From contig NZ_CP074371.1 in assembly GCF_018362975.1 (NCBI RefSeq), positions 7,626,001 through 7,690,000 of the forward strand: DNA of 64,000 nt, given 5' to 3'. The stretch is from Nocardia tengchongensis (lineage in GTDB: Bacteria > Actinomycetota > Actinomycetes > Mycobacteriales > Mycobacteriaceae). This document shows positions 1 to 8,121 of this stretch, one piece after another. A program made the translations under genes and the position numbers. Each line of letters starts with the position of its first letter. Within the stretch, counting starts at the first letter, position 1. A model generated the notes under the pieces. That model saw only the letters and a list, made by a program, of their open reading frames with translations, did no database searches and was not told the origin of the DNA.

Positions 1-578
1 ATGGCCTGGTAGATGGTTTCGGTGCCGAGTCCGAGCAGCGTGCCGATGCCGGCGGCGGCCGACGGGCCGAGGTGCGCGACGTGGTCGATCTTGTGCTCGT
101 GCAGGCAGATCGCGCGGACCAGGTCCACCTGGATCTCGTAACCCGTTGCCAGACCGCGGATCAGGTCGCGGCCGCTGCGGCCGGTGTGCTGGGCGACGGC
201 GAGGACGGGCGGAATGTTGTCGCCCGGGTGGGAGTACTCCGCGGCCAGGAAGGTGTCGTGGAAGTCCAGTTCGCGCACGGCGACGCCGTTGGCCCAGGCC
301 GCCCATTCCGGCGAGTAGGAGCCGCTCGCGCCGAAGACGGTGGCGCCCGGCCGGTAGGGGTGGGCCAGGGCCTGGGCGCGGGCGTTGGCGACCGGCCGCC
401 GGGTGATCGAGGCGGCCGCGACCGCGGCGTTGTCGATGAGCCGATTGACGATCATCTGCTCGACGTCGGGGTCGACGTCCACGGGGTCGGCCGCGACGTC
501 GGCAATCCGCCAGGCGAGGTGTTCCGTGCGGGGAAAGCGCTCGGCGGAGCGATGGGTGCGGACGAGATGATTCTTCAT
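1..578 (-). CDS. prpD: 2-methylcitrate dehydratase PrpD (3' end beyond window)
   Basis: The reverse strand is open from an ATG at 578 to the window edge and encodes the first 192 residues of a MmgE/PrpD-family protein. The translation begins [20 protein letters not shown] and contains the family block [20 protein letters not shown]. PrpD dehydrates 2-methylcitrate to 2-methyl-cis-aconitate in the cytosolic methylcitrate cycle, which disposes of propionyl-CoA from odd-chain lipids, sterols and branched amino acids. It is transcribed away from prpR, the arrangement known from mycobacteria, where PrpR activates prpDC. The stop codon and the expected prpC lie to the left and cannot be seen. Family assignment is firm; the exact role rests on the neighbour. 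Confidence 0.9.
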   Translation of the reverse strand, partial: MKNHLVRTHRSAERFPRTEHLAWRIADVAADPVDVDPDVEQMIVNRLIDNAAVAAASITRRPVANARAQALAHPYRPGATVFGASGSYSPEWAAWANGVAVRELDFHDTFLAAEYSHPGDNIPPVLAVAQHTGRSGRDLIRGLATGYEIQVDLVRAICLHEHKIDHVAHLGPSAAAGIGTLLGLGTETIYQA

Positions 579-696
579 ATTTCGCACGCTACACAGCGGT
601 TCTGCATCGGGAAATGCCTTGCAAAAGCCTATTTTTGCGGAACTGAAGCCGGGATTCAGCGAAAGTTGTGAAAGCGGGAATTGCTAGGCTGACCGC
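579..696. promoter_or_regulatory. prpD-prpR divergent promoter region with candidate PrpR/RamB boxes
   Basis: This 118-bp gap separates divergent prpD and prpR. It contains CTTGCAAA (618-625) and TTTGCGGA (634-641), both close to the TTTGCAAA-type motif reported for mycobacterial PrpR and corynebacterial RamB. They are candidate sites for activation of prpD and autoregulation of prpR. The match is by eye, and no -10/-35 pair is assigned. Confidence 0.45.
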
Positions 697-2115
697 ATGC
701 AGAAGATGTACGCGGGCGCGCGCCTGCGCGCCTTGCGGGAGCGGCGCGGGCTGTCCCAGTCCGCGCTGGCCAAGACGCTGGAGCTCTCGGTGAGCTACAT
801 CAATCAGCTCGAGCACGACCAGCGTCCGCTGACCGTGCCGGTGCTGCTGCGCCTGAACGCGCGCTTCGACCTGGATATGGGTTTCTTCGCCGCCGACACC
901 GATGCCCGGCTCATCGCCGACCTGCAGGACGTGTTCGCCGAGGACCCGGAGGGCGGCGACATCACCACCGCCGAGATCGACGATCTGGTGGCCCGGGTGC
1001 CCGCGGCGGCGCGCGTGCTGGTCGGCCTGCATCGGCGCTTGCGTGGCACCACCGAGCAGATGGAACGCGTCTCCGCCGGAATCGACGGCGCTCCGGGCGA
1101 ATCCGCGGTCGCCATGCCCTACGAGGATGTCCGCGACTACTTCTACGACCGGCGCAACCACATCCCCGAACTCGACACCGCGGCCGAGCAGCTGTTCGAC
1201 CGGAACGGCCTGAGCCTGGGCGGGCTCGACCTGCAGCTGACCCGCCTGCTGCGCGAGCAGCACGGCATCGCGGTCCTCATCCGCACCGACGATCCCAGCC
1301 ATCCGGGTCCGAAACGGGTTTTCGACGCCGACAGCCGGGTGCTGACCCTGGCGCGCCGGCTCACCGCCGGTCAGCGAGCATTCCAGTTGGCCACGCAGCT
1401 GGCCTTTCTCACCCAGGCAGAGGTGATCGCCGACCTGATCGACGCGACCGACGCCATGCCCGAGAATTCACGCGGCTTGCTGCGCATCGGTCTGGCCAAC
1501 TACTTCGCGGGCGCGCTGATCCTGCCCTACACCCGGTTCTGGGACGCGGCCGAATCGCTGCGTTACGACATCGAATTGCTGGCCGCCACCTTCGAGGTCG
1601 GGTTCGAGACGGTCTGCCACCGCCTGTCCACGCTGCAGCGTCCGGGCAAGCGCGGGGTGCCGTTCTTCTTCGTGCGCACCGATCGCGCCGGGAACATCTC
1701 GAAACGCCAGTCCGCCACCGCGTTCCACTTCTCCCGGGTCGGGGGCAGCTGCCCGCTGTGGGTGGTGCACGACGCGTTCTCCACACCGGGCAGCATCCGC
1801 ACCCAGATCGCCCGGATGCCCGACGGCCGCAACTATCTGTGGCTGGCGCGCACCACCGACGAGAAGACGCCCGGATACCTGTCCCCCACCCGGGATTTCG
1901 CCATCGGACTGGGCTGCGACCTGACCTACGCGGACAAGCTGATCTACTCGCACGGCCTGCCCGTCGACGACCCGCGGACGGCGGTGCCGATCGGCGCGGG
2001 CTGCAAGGTGTGTGAGCGCACCGACTGCGCCCAGCGCGCCTTCCCGCAGCTGGGCCGCCCGATCCGGGTGGACGACAACAGTTCCCTGACCATCCCGTAC
2101 GCGCCGATCACGTAG
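697..2115 (+). CDS. prpR: PrpR/RamB-type transcriptional regulator of the methylcitrate cycle
   Basis: 472 aa. An N-terminal XRE helix-turn-helix (about residues 5-65, with RLRALRERRGLSQSALAK and SYINQLEHDQRPLT) is followed by an ImmA/IrrE-like central region and the C-terminal short-chain fatty-acid regulator domain. The C-terminus carries a cysteine cluster, GCKVCERTDC. In M. tuberculosis PrpR, cysteines of this kind bind a 4Fe-4S cluster and the domain senses short-chain acyl-CoA. Divergence from prpD supports PrpR rather than a paralogous RamB that controls acetate and glyoxylate genes. The start at 697 gives the usual short leader before the HTH; a second ATG lies three codons in. Transcription runs into metE and is separated from it by a strong hairpin. 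Confidence 0.85.
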   Translation: MQKMYAGARLRALRERRGLSQSALAKTLELSVSYINQLEHDQRPLTVPVLLRLNARFDLDMGFFAADTDARLIADLQDVFAEDPEGGDITTAEIDDLVARVPAAARVLVGLHRRLRGTTEQMERVSAGIDGAPGESAVAMPYEDVRDYFYDRRNHIPELDTAAEQLFDRNGLSLGGLDLQLTRLLREQHGIAVLIRTDDPSHPGPKRVFDADSRVLTLARRLTAGQRAFQLATQLAFLTQAEVIADLIDATDAMPENSRGLLRIGLANYFAGALILPYTRFWDAAESLRYDIELLAATFEVGFETVCHRLSTLQRPGKRGVPFFFVRTDRAGNISKRQSATAFHFSRVGGSCPLWVVHDAFSTPGSIRTQIARMPDGRNYLWLARTTDEKTPGYLSPTRDFAIGLGCDLTYADKLIYSHGLPVDDPRTAVPIGAGCKVCERTDCAQRAFPQLGRPIRVDDNSSLTIPYAPIT

Positions 2116-2116
2116 C

Positions 2117-2159
2117 CGGATGCCGGGGTGCTCCGCGTGGCGGAACACCCCGGCGTCCG
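2117..2159. terminator. Bidirectional hairpin between convergent prpR and metE
   Basis: An inverted repeat fills the gap. The left arm GCCGGGGTGCTCCGC (2122-2136) pairs with GCGGAACACCCCGGC (2140-2154) with one mismatch, and outer bases extend the stem. There is no U-tract on either side, as is usual in high-GC actinobacteria. Confidence 0.7.
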
Positions 2160-2160
2160 G

Positions 2161-4425
2161 TCAGCGCAGCGCCCGTGCGGCGGCCACCAGGTTGCGCAGC
2201 GACTCGGTCGCCTCGGCGGTGCCGCGGGTCTTGAGCCCGCAGTCCGGGTTGACCCAGAGCCGTTCGGCCGGAACCGCTTTCAGTGCCAGCGCGAGCGAGG
2301 TCCCGATCTCCTCGGTGCTGGGCACCCGCGGCGAGTGGATGTCGTACACGCCCGGTCCCACGCCCAGGTCGAAGCCCGCCGCGTTGAGGTCGTCGAGCAC
2401 CTCCATGTGCGAGCGGGCCGCCTCGATCGAGGTGACGTCGGCGTCCAATCCCGCGATGGCGCCGATGATCTCACCGAACTCCGAATAGCACAGGTGGGTG
2501 TGGATCTGGGTGGTGTCGGCGACGCCGGAGGTGGCCAGCCGGAACGCCTGCACCGCCCACTCCAGGTACCCGGGCTGATCGGCGCGGCGCAGCGGCAGCA
2601 GCTCCCGCAGCGCCGGCTCGTCCACCTGGATGATGGCGATCCCGGCGGCTTCCAGATCGACCGTCTCGTCCCGGATGGCCAGCGCGATCTGGCGCGCGGT
2701 GTCGGCGAGCGGCTGGTCGTCACGCACGTACGACCACGCCAGGATGGTGACCGGCCCGGTGAGCATGCCCTTGACCGGCTTGCCGGTCAGCGACTGCGCG
2801 TAGGTGATCCAGTCGACGGTCATGGCCGCCGGGCGGGTCACGTCGCCGAACAGGATCGGCGGGCGGACGCAGCGGGTGCCGTACGACTGCACCCACCCGT
2901 TCGCGGTGGCGGCGAATCCGTCCAGCTGCTCGGCGAAGTACTGCACCATGTCGTTGCGTTCGGGCTCGCCGTGCACCAGCACGTCCAGGCCGATCTCCTC
3001 TTGCAGCGCAATGACTTCGGCGATCTCGGCGCGCATGCGGGTGTCGTACTCGGCCCGATCGATCTCGGCGCGGCGCAGGGCTGCCCGCGCCACCCGGATG
3101 CGGCCGGTCTGCGGGTAGGAGCCGATGGTCGTGGTCGGCAGCGGCGGCAGTTGCAGACGTTCTTGCTGCAACCGCCGCCGCTCGTCCGCGGGCACCCGGC
3201 GTCCGTCGGCGGCATCCAGCCCGGCCAGCCGGGCCCGGACCGTCGGATCGCACAGCCGGGCGTCGGATCGCCTGTCCAGCACGGCCGTTCGCGCGATGTC
3301 CAACTGCTCGGCGGCCGCGTCCTGCCCCTCATGCAGGACGGTGGCCAGCAGCCGGATCTCGGCGATCTTCTCGGCTCCGAACGCCAGCCAGGACCGCAGG
3401 CGCGGCTCCAGGTCGGGCTCGGCGGCGAGGCTGTAGGGCACATGCAGCAGCGAGCAGGAACTCGACACCGCCACGGGCGCGCCGCCCGCGCCGAGAGCGG
3501 CCAGCCCGGTCAGCGCCCGATCGGGATCGGTGCGCCACACGTTGTAGCCGTCGACGACGCCCGCGACCAGGAGCGTCCCGGAAAGCTCCTGCGCCGCGGC
3601 CACATCCGCGTCACCGCCCGCGACCAGGTCGACGGCGATGGCCTCGACCCCGGTGGCCGCCAGCACCGGCAGCACCGGACCCAACCGGCCGAAGTAGCCG
3701 GCCACCAGCAGATCCGGTCGCCCCGACCCGGCGGCCAGCCGCTGATACGTCGAATGCACCAGCGCCAGTTCGGCTTCCGTCAGATCGGTGACCAGCGCCG
3801 GCTCGTCGATCTGCACCCAGCGCGCGCCAGCCGCGGCCAGCAGGCCCAGCAGCCGCTCGTACAGCGGCAGCAGATCCGGCAGGCGATCGAGCAGCTCACT
3901 GCCGTCCACCGACTTGGCCAGTTTCAGGAAGGTGATCGGCCCGATGATCACCGGGCGGGCCGGAATGCCCAGCGCCAGAGCTTCTTCCAGTTCCGCCAGC
4001 GGCTTGTCCGGGTGCAGGGAGAACTCCGTCGCGGCCGACAGCTCCGGCACCAGATAGTGGTAGTTGGTGTCGAACCACTTGGTCATCTCGAGCGGCGCGA
4101 CCTCGGCGGTGCCGCGCGCGGCCGCGAAGTAGCGGTCCAGCTCGTCGGCGATGCCGTGCACCCGCTCGGGCAGCGCGCCCAGCAGCACGGCGGTGTCGAG
4201 CATCTGGTCGTAGTACGAGAAGGTGCCCACCGGAATCGAATCCAGTCCGGCGGCACGCACCGCGTTGAGTTGCGCGACGCGCAGGCCCCCGGCGAGGCCG
4301 TGCAGTGCGGCGGCGTCGATCCGCCCCGCCCAGTACGCCTCGATGGCGCGTTTCAGTTCCCGGTTCGGGCCGATGCGGGGCAGGCCCAGCACCGTGGCGG
4401 TGAAGGTGTTCTCAGGGTTCGGCAT
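2161..4425 (-). CDS. metE: Cobalamin-independent methionine synthase MetE
   Basis: 754 aa, the usual full MetE length. It transfers a methyl group from 5-methyltetrahydropteroyltri-glutamate to homocysteine without B12. The N-terminal half starts [20 protein letters not shown], and the C-terminal catalytic barrel carries the zinc ligands: THLCYSEF (His and Cys) and, near the end, [10 protein letters not shown] (second Cys). The start at 4425 follows a long leader that holds a cobalamin riboswitch, so expression is expected to fall when B12 is available and MetH can work. prpR-prpD and a riboswitch-controlled metE are also close neighbours in M. tuberculosis. Confidence 0.96.
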   Translation of the reverse strand: MPNPENTFTATVLGLPRIGPNRELKRAIEAYWAGRIDAAALHGLAGGLRVAQLNAVRAAGLDSIPVGTFSYYDQMLDTAVLLGALPERVHGIADELDRYFAAARGTAEVAPLEMTKWFDTNYHYLVPELSAATEFSLHPDKPLAELEEALALGIPARPVIIGPITFLKLAKSVDGSELLDRLPDLLPLYERLLGLLAAAGARWVQIDEPALVTDLTEAELALVHSTYQRLAAGSGRPDLLVAGYFGRLGPVLPVLAATGVEAIAVDLVAGGDADVAAAQELSGTLLVAGVVDGYNVWRTDPDRALTGLAALGAGGAPVAVSSSCSLLHVPYSLAAEPDLEPRLRSWLAFGAEKIAEIRLLATVLHEGQDAAAEQLDIARTAVLDRRSDARLCDPTVRARLAGLDAADGRRVPADERRRLQQERLQLPPLPTTTIGSYPQTGRIRVARAALRRAEIDRAEYDTRMRAEIAEVIALQEEIGLDVLVHGEPERNDMVQYFAEQLDGFAATANGWVQSYGTRCVRPPILFGDVTRPAAMTVDWITYAQSLTGKPVKGMLTGPVTILAWSYVRDDQPLADTARQIALAIRDETVDLEAAGIAIIQVDEPALRELLPLRRADQPGYLEWAVQAFRLATSGVADTTQIHTHLCYSEFGEIIGAIAGLDADVTSIEAARSHMEVLDDLNAAGFDLGVGPGVYDIHSPRVPSTEEIGTSLALALKAVPAERLWVNPDCGLKTRGTAEATESLRNLVAAARALR

Positions 4426-4574
4426 TGATGAACTCCGTGGTCAGCAGTCGATGACCGCCGCCCATTACGAGCGCACGCTGACGGAGCCCATGGGGCATCC
4501 ACCGTGCCCGGATCCGATCGGCGTAGCGCCCAATCCACGAGGCGACGACCGCCGGATACGGCGTATCCGGCACG

Positions 4575-4835
4575 ACGGGCAGGTCTTCGGACTCATGGGC
4601 ATCGACCCGAAATTCGGGTCGGCCGCGGTACGTGACCGAGGCCGGACCTACCGGCCGTCGCTTCCCAGGCCTGCGCCCAGTGCTGATGACAGCGTTCGTT
4701 CCCATTCACCGCTGCGGGACAGTCCCGGATTCTCACCGGGTTCCCTCTCACCCGGCCGGCGCGAACGCGGGGCGGGCTTCGACGCCGTCGAATGGGTCAG
4801 GGGCTCCTCGACTCCACCTCCGGCGAACCAGTTGC
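4575..4835 (-). promoter_or_regulatory. Cobalamin riboswitch in the metE leader
   Basis: On the reverse strand the leader has the conserved cobalamin (AdoCbl) core in order: GAGAGGGAACCCGGTGAGAA, then CCGGGACTGTCCCGCAGCGG, then GCACTGGGCGCAGGCCTGGG, ending with GAGTCCGAAGACCTGCC near 4582-4598. These match the usual pattern of a CCGGTGnGAATCCGG stem, GGACTGTCCCGC, and an AGTCnGnAGACCTGCC-like 3' part. It lies about 150 nt upstream of metE. The element class is clear; its ends are approximate. Confidence 0.88.
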
Positions 4836-4924
4836 GTTGGCGAATATAGCCCAATGACACCGCGTCGATCGCACGCCCGCCGTCGTCCCAACAGGTGGGC
4901 GACCCGGAGCATGCGGATTGACCA

Positions 4925-5060
4925 GCGGCGATGCGCTTTCGTATGGTGGATCGACGATGCCATGAGGAATCCGGTGCAATGCCGGAACGGTCGCGCCACT
5001 GTGAGCAGCCGGTCTCGGTGAGAGACAGGATGCGAGTCAGACCCTCACATCGTCGGTTCG
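4925..5060 (+). promoter_or_regulatory. Cobalamin riboswitch upstream of cbtB-cbtA
   Basis: The forward strand contains GAGGAATCCGGTGCAATGCC, then GGAACGGTCGCGCCACTGTG, then a variable stem and GACAGGATGCGAGTCAGACC. This is the compact cobalamin riboswitch pattern typical of cobalt and B12 uptake genes. The element ends about 50 nt before the cbtB start codon. B12 binding is expected to shut off cobalt import. It is divergent from the metE riboswitch, with under 100 nt between them. Confidence 0.85.
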
Positions 5061-5106
5061 ATCGGCAACGGGGACGCGAAATCCCCCTGATTCAAAGGAG
5101 TCCTTC

Positions 5107-5322
5107 GTGGCTACCTCTTTCGCTCCTCGCTCCGGTCTCGGCAGCGGCGCGCTCGCGATCCCGACCACGGCCCTGTGGCTGGTCGGCACCACGCTGCTGG
5201 CGCTGCTGGCCCTGTACTTCATCGGCATCGATCAGGGTGCGGTGTCGGTCTTCGGCAGCGACATGCACGTGCACGAGTTCGTGCACGACGGCCGGCATTT
5301 CCTCGGTTTCCCCTGCCACTAG
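5107..5322 (+). CDS. cbtB: Cobalt transporter subunit CbtB
   Basis: 71 aa from a GTG start, preceded by an AAAGGAG ribosome site. It has one transmembrane segment (about residues 17-40, ALAIPTTALWLVGTTLLALL) followed by the CbtB signature: a histidine-rich extracytoplasmic tail ending HVHEFVHDGRHFLGFPCH. The family is a predicted cobalt transporter subunit, recognised from its B12-riboswitch control. cbtA follows 22 nt later. Confidence 0.93.
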   Translation: MATSFAPRSGLGSGALAIPTTALWLVGTTLLALLALYFIGIDQGAVSVFGSDMHVHEFVHDGRHFLGFPCH

Positions 5323-5344
5323 CACCGGGAATCGAGTAACCACA

Positions 5345-6187
5345 ATGGAAAAGCGAATCATCGGCCGAGGAGTCCTGCTGGGCGCCCTCGGCGGATCGCT
5401 GGCGTTCGTCTTCGCCCGGATCCTGACCGAGCCGATCATCGATCGGGCCATCGCCTACGAAGAGGGCCGTGACGACGCGCAGATGGCGCTCGACAAGGCC
5501 GCCGGCAAGTCCATGGACATGGAGCACGGGGCGGAGCTGTTCACCCGCGCGCAGCAGCAGAATGTCGGCCTCGGGTTCGGCATGATCGTGTTCGGCGCCG
5601 CCCTGGGCGCGCTGTTCGCGGTGGTCTACTTCCTGGCCCTGCGCAAGTCCGGCAAGATCAGCCCGCGCAATCTGGCGCTGCTGGTGTCGGGCGGCATGTT
5701 CCTGGTGCTGTACGCGGTCCCGTTCCTGAAGTACCCGGCCAACCCGCCCTCCATCGGGCATCCGGAGACCATCGGGGCCCGGACGGCCCTGTACGTGGGC
5801 ATGATGGTGATCAGCGCGGTCGTGTTGTGCGCCGCGATCTGGGCGGGCCGGAAACTGGCCGCGCGCCTGGACAATTGGACCGCCACCGTCGCCGCCTCGG
5901 CGGGCTTCGTCGTGGTCATGGGTGCGGTGCTGGCCCTGCTGCCGTCGCTGGGACACCTGTCGGCGAACAAGGAATACGGCGACTTCGCCACCGAAACGCC
6001 GCAGCCGCTGAAGGATCCGTCGGGCACGATCGTCTTCCCGGGCTTCTCCGCCGACGACCTGTACCACTTCCGGCTGTACTCCTTCGCCGCCCAGCTCATC
6101 GTGTGGGCGGTCATCGGCGTCGGCTTCGCCTGGCTCGCGCCGCGCCTGCTCGGCGACCGCGCGACCGAGACCGCGCGGGCGGCATGA
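5345..6187 (+). CDS. cbtA: Cobalt transporter subunit CbtA
   Basis: 280 aa starting MEKRIIGRGVLLGALGGSLA. It has the CbtA layout of about five or six hydrophobic segments (near residues 5-25, 75-98, 105-125, 145-165, 180-200 and 245-265) with acidic and His-containing loops. CbtA and CbtB are predicted to import cobalt for cobalamin synthesis. The reading frame is open further upstream, but ATG 5345 follows the cbtB stop closely and gives the family N-terminus. Its stop overlaps the next start (ATGA), so the downstream phosphatase is probably translationally coupled. Confidence 0.92.
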   Translation: MEKRIIGRGVLLGALGGSLAFVFARILTEPIIDRAIAYEEGRDDAQMALDKAAGKSMDMEHGAELFTRAQQQNVGLGFGMIVFGAALGALFAVVYFLALRKSGKISPRNLALLVSGGMFLVLYAVPFLKYPANPPSIGHPETIGARTALYVGMMVISAVVLCAAIWAGRKLAARLDNWTATVAASAGFVVVMGAVLALLPSLGHLSANKEYGDFATETPQPLKDPSGTIVFPGFSADDLYHFRLYSFAAQLIVWAVIGVGFAWLAPRLLGDRATETARAA

Positions 6188-6753
6188 GCGCGGTCACCCG
6201 CCTCACCCTGGTGACGCACGCGATCACCGATGCCGTGCAGGGCGCCCGTTTTCCGGCCGAGGAACCGCTGAACCCGCTCGGGTCGCGGTCGGTCGAGAAG
6301 GCGGGCGGCCTGCCCGGCCCCGCGCCCGAGACGGTGCTGCACGCACCGGAGGTCCGGGCCGAACAGACCTGCCGCGCACTGGGTTTCACCGGCGCGCTGG
6401 AATCGGCGTTGCGCGACCTGGACCACGGCGACTGGGCCGGGAAGTCCATGGACGAGCTCGCGCCCGAGCAGCTCATGGGCTGGCTCACCGACCCGGGCTA
6501 CCGCGACCACGGCGGTGAATCGATCACCGATCTCCTCGACCGGGTCGGCGACTGGCTGCACGGTCTGGCGGGCAGCGGCGACCGGATCGTGGCGGTGACG
6601 CATCCCGCGATCGTGCGGGCCGCGGTCCTGCGCACCCTGAACGCTCCCCCGGAGTCGTTCTGGCGCATCGACATTCCGCCGCTGAGCGCCACCACCCTGC
6701 ATCACCGCGCCCCGGCCTGGACGCTGCGCGCGACCGCGCACGAGCTGGCCTGA
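6184..6753 (+). CDS. Histidine-phosphatase-like protein of the cbt operon
   Basis: 189 aa, start overlapping the cbtA stop. The fold signature is present but altered: the usual N-terminal RHG is replaced by LVTHAITDA, while the later VTHPAIVRAAVLRTL and ELAP/DLDHGDWAGKSMDEL segments match the phosphoglycerate-mutase-like superfamily. Because it is coupled to cbtAB behind a B12 riboswitch, a role in cobalamin biology, for example an alpha-ribazole-phosphatase-like step, is plausible. Loss of the RHG arginine and glycine argues for altered chemistry. The cellular role is unproven. Confidence 0.75.
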   Translation: MSAVTRLTLVTHAITDAVQGARFPAEEPLNPLGSRSVEKAGGLPGPAPETVLHAPEVRAEQTCRALGFTGALESALRDLDHGDWAGKSMDELAPEQLMGWLTDPGYRDHGGESITDLLDRVGDWLHGLAGSGDRIVAVTHPAIVRAAVLRTLNAPPESFWRIDIPPLSATTLHHRAPAWTLRATAHELA

Positions 6754-6759
6754 ACCGCC

Positions 6760-7380
6760 TCAGGCGTGCGGCGGGAACTGGCCGTTCGCCGTGACCTTGG
6801 TGCCGTCGAGGGTGAAGGTGACGACGCTGGGACCACCCCGCGGGCAGCACATCGGGTCGCTTCCGTTGAGCCAGCGGTAGGTCAGCGACAGCGAGTTCCG
6901 CGTCTTGCCGGTGACCTGCGTGTACATGTACGGGTCGGAGGTCGCCGTACCCAGATAGGTGCCGCCGGTGAAGAACAGCACGTGCGTGTAGGGGTGATTG
7001 GTGTTGGAGTTCACCGTCATCCACGACAGCACGCCGTCGCAGCCCGAGGCGAGTGCCACGTCCCCGGCCTCACCGGCCTGCCACCCGCCCACCGGCGGCG
7101 GGTTCAGCTTGGCGATGGCGGCGTGGGCCAGCTCGGAGTTGATGTCGAAGCACAGCCCGTGTCCGCTCCCGGCGGGCGCGCCGCCCGGCTGTTGCGACGC
7201 GGCCCCGGCACTCGTCGGCACCGGACTCCCGGCACCGGTGGTCGGCGTGCCCACAGCGGTTGTCGCCGGACCTGCGGCGCTGGTCGGCGCCGGACCCGTC
7301 GATGTCCCCGGATTGCACCCGGTGGTCACCGCCACGACGGCGGCGGCCATCGCGAGCAGAACCGCTGACCTGGTCTTCAT
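6760..7380 (-). CDS. LppP/LprE-family lipoprotein
   Basis: 206 aa. A type II signal peptide (MKTRSAVLLAMAAAVVAVTT) ends with lipobox Cys-21 in TTGCNP. A Thr/Pro/Ala-rich linker of about 50 residues follows, then a globular domain with four cysteines (LCFDINSELAHAAIAKL, ASGCDGVLSWM, PMCCPRGGPSVV) that matches the LppP/LprE lipoprotein family. It should sit on the outer face of the membrane. The function of the family is not established. ATG 7380 was chosen because it gives the complete signal peptide; the frame extends upstream into the Lrp gene region only as antisense. Its 3' end meets the phosphatase gene at 6753. Confidence 0.85.
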   Translation of the reverse strand: MKTRSAVLLAMAAAVVAVTTGCNPGTSTGPAPTSAAGPATTAVGTPTTGAGSPVPTSAGAASQQPGGAPAGSGHGLCFDINSELAHAAIAKLNPPPVGGWQAGEAGDVALASGCDGVLSWMTVNSNTNHPYTHVLFFTGGTYLGTATSDPYMYTQVTGKTRNSLSLTYRWLNGSDPMCCPRGGPSVVTFTLDGTKVTANGQFPPHA

Positions 7381-7465
7381 GATGTCTCCCCGCGCACGTG
7401 TCACGCCCTCATCATCGGGCACGTGAGCAGCGGTGTTATCGAGAACCGCTGTGCGAGAATGCGGC

Positions 7466-7951
7466 ATGAGCATCAAGATCGACGGTCTCGACTCCGCACT
7501 GCTCAGGGAGTTGGCGGCCGATCCGCGGGTGCCGATTCTGGAATTGGCGCAGCGGCTGGGGATCGCCCGGAACACCGTGCAGGCCCGGATGAAACGGCTG
7601 GAGGCGGCCGGGGTGGTGCGCGGGTATCCGCCGGACGTGGATCTCGAGGTCATCGGGTTCGCGGTGCACGCCTTCCTGGGCATCGAACTGGACCAGAACA
7701 AGATGAACGACATCGTCGAGGCGTTGCGGGCGTTCCCGAACGTGCTCGAGGTGCACGCCACCACCGGACGCGGGGATCTGCTGGTGCGGGTGGCCGCGCG
7801 GTCGCAACCGGATCTGCTGGGCGTCATCCAGCGCGTGCACGCCATCGCGGGGGTCAAGCACACCGAGACCATGCTCGCCCTGGCGACGCCGATCGAATAC
7901 CGATCGCTGCCGCTCGTCGAGCAGCTGACCAGCCATCCGGGCGCCGACTGA
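7466..7951 (+). CDS. Lrp/AsnC-family regulator
   Basis: 161 aa. A winged helix-turn-helix (residues 3-60, with LDSALLRELAADPRVPILEL and GIARNTVQARMKRLEAAGVV) precedes a RAM/AsnC ligand domain (about 68-150, ELDQNKMNDIVEALRAF, TGRGDLLVRVA). Such proteins sense amino acids and control their metabolism. It lies directly upstream of, and co-oriented with, indolepyruvate oxidoreductase, branched-chain dehydrogenase and permease genes, so it is the likely local regulator. ATG 7466 matches the usual AsnC start, just ahead of the DNA-binding domain. Confidence 0.9.
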   Translation: MSIKIDGLDSALLRELAADPRVPILELAQRLGIARNTVQARMKRLEAAGVVRGYPPDVDLEVIGFAVHAFLGIELDQNKMNDIVEALRAFPNVLEVHATTGRGDLLVRVAARSQPDLLGVIQRVHAIAGVKHTETMLALATPIEYRSLPLVEQLTSHPGAD

Positions 7952-8021
7952 CCAGAATGCTGCGCACGTCACAGTGCGCCAGATCACTTTTGAGCAGTCT
8001 GATCAACTTTTCGCACGACTG

Positions 8022-8050
8022 TTGACACAGATCACACATCACGGCAGATT
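8022..8050 (+). promoter_or_regulatory. Possible promoter of the oxidoreductase gene
   Basis: TTGACA (8022-8027) is followed 17 nt later by CAGATT (8045-8050), a fair sigma-A-like pair 72 nt before the ATG at 8122. The 170-bp gap between the Lrp gene and the oxidoreductase is locally AT-richer and is the natural place for Lrp binding. No clear repeat was found in it. Confidence 0.3.
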
Positions 8051-8121
8051 TCGCAGCACCGATCGCTTGGTCCCTTCGTTGCAGCTCACAATCTGGGCTG
8101 TGGAGAGTGTGGTGACTGTTC

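Noticed and set aside
2128..4428. 766-codon open frame on the forward strand
   Set aside because: It is antisense to metE, low in complexity and rich in Arg/Gly/His, a typical GC-rich shadow frame.
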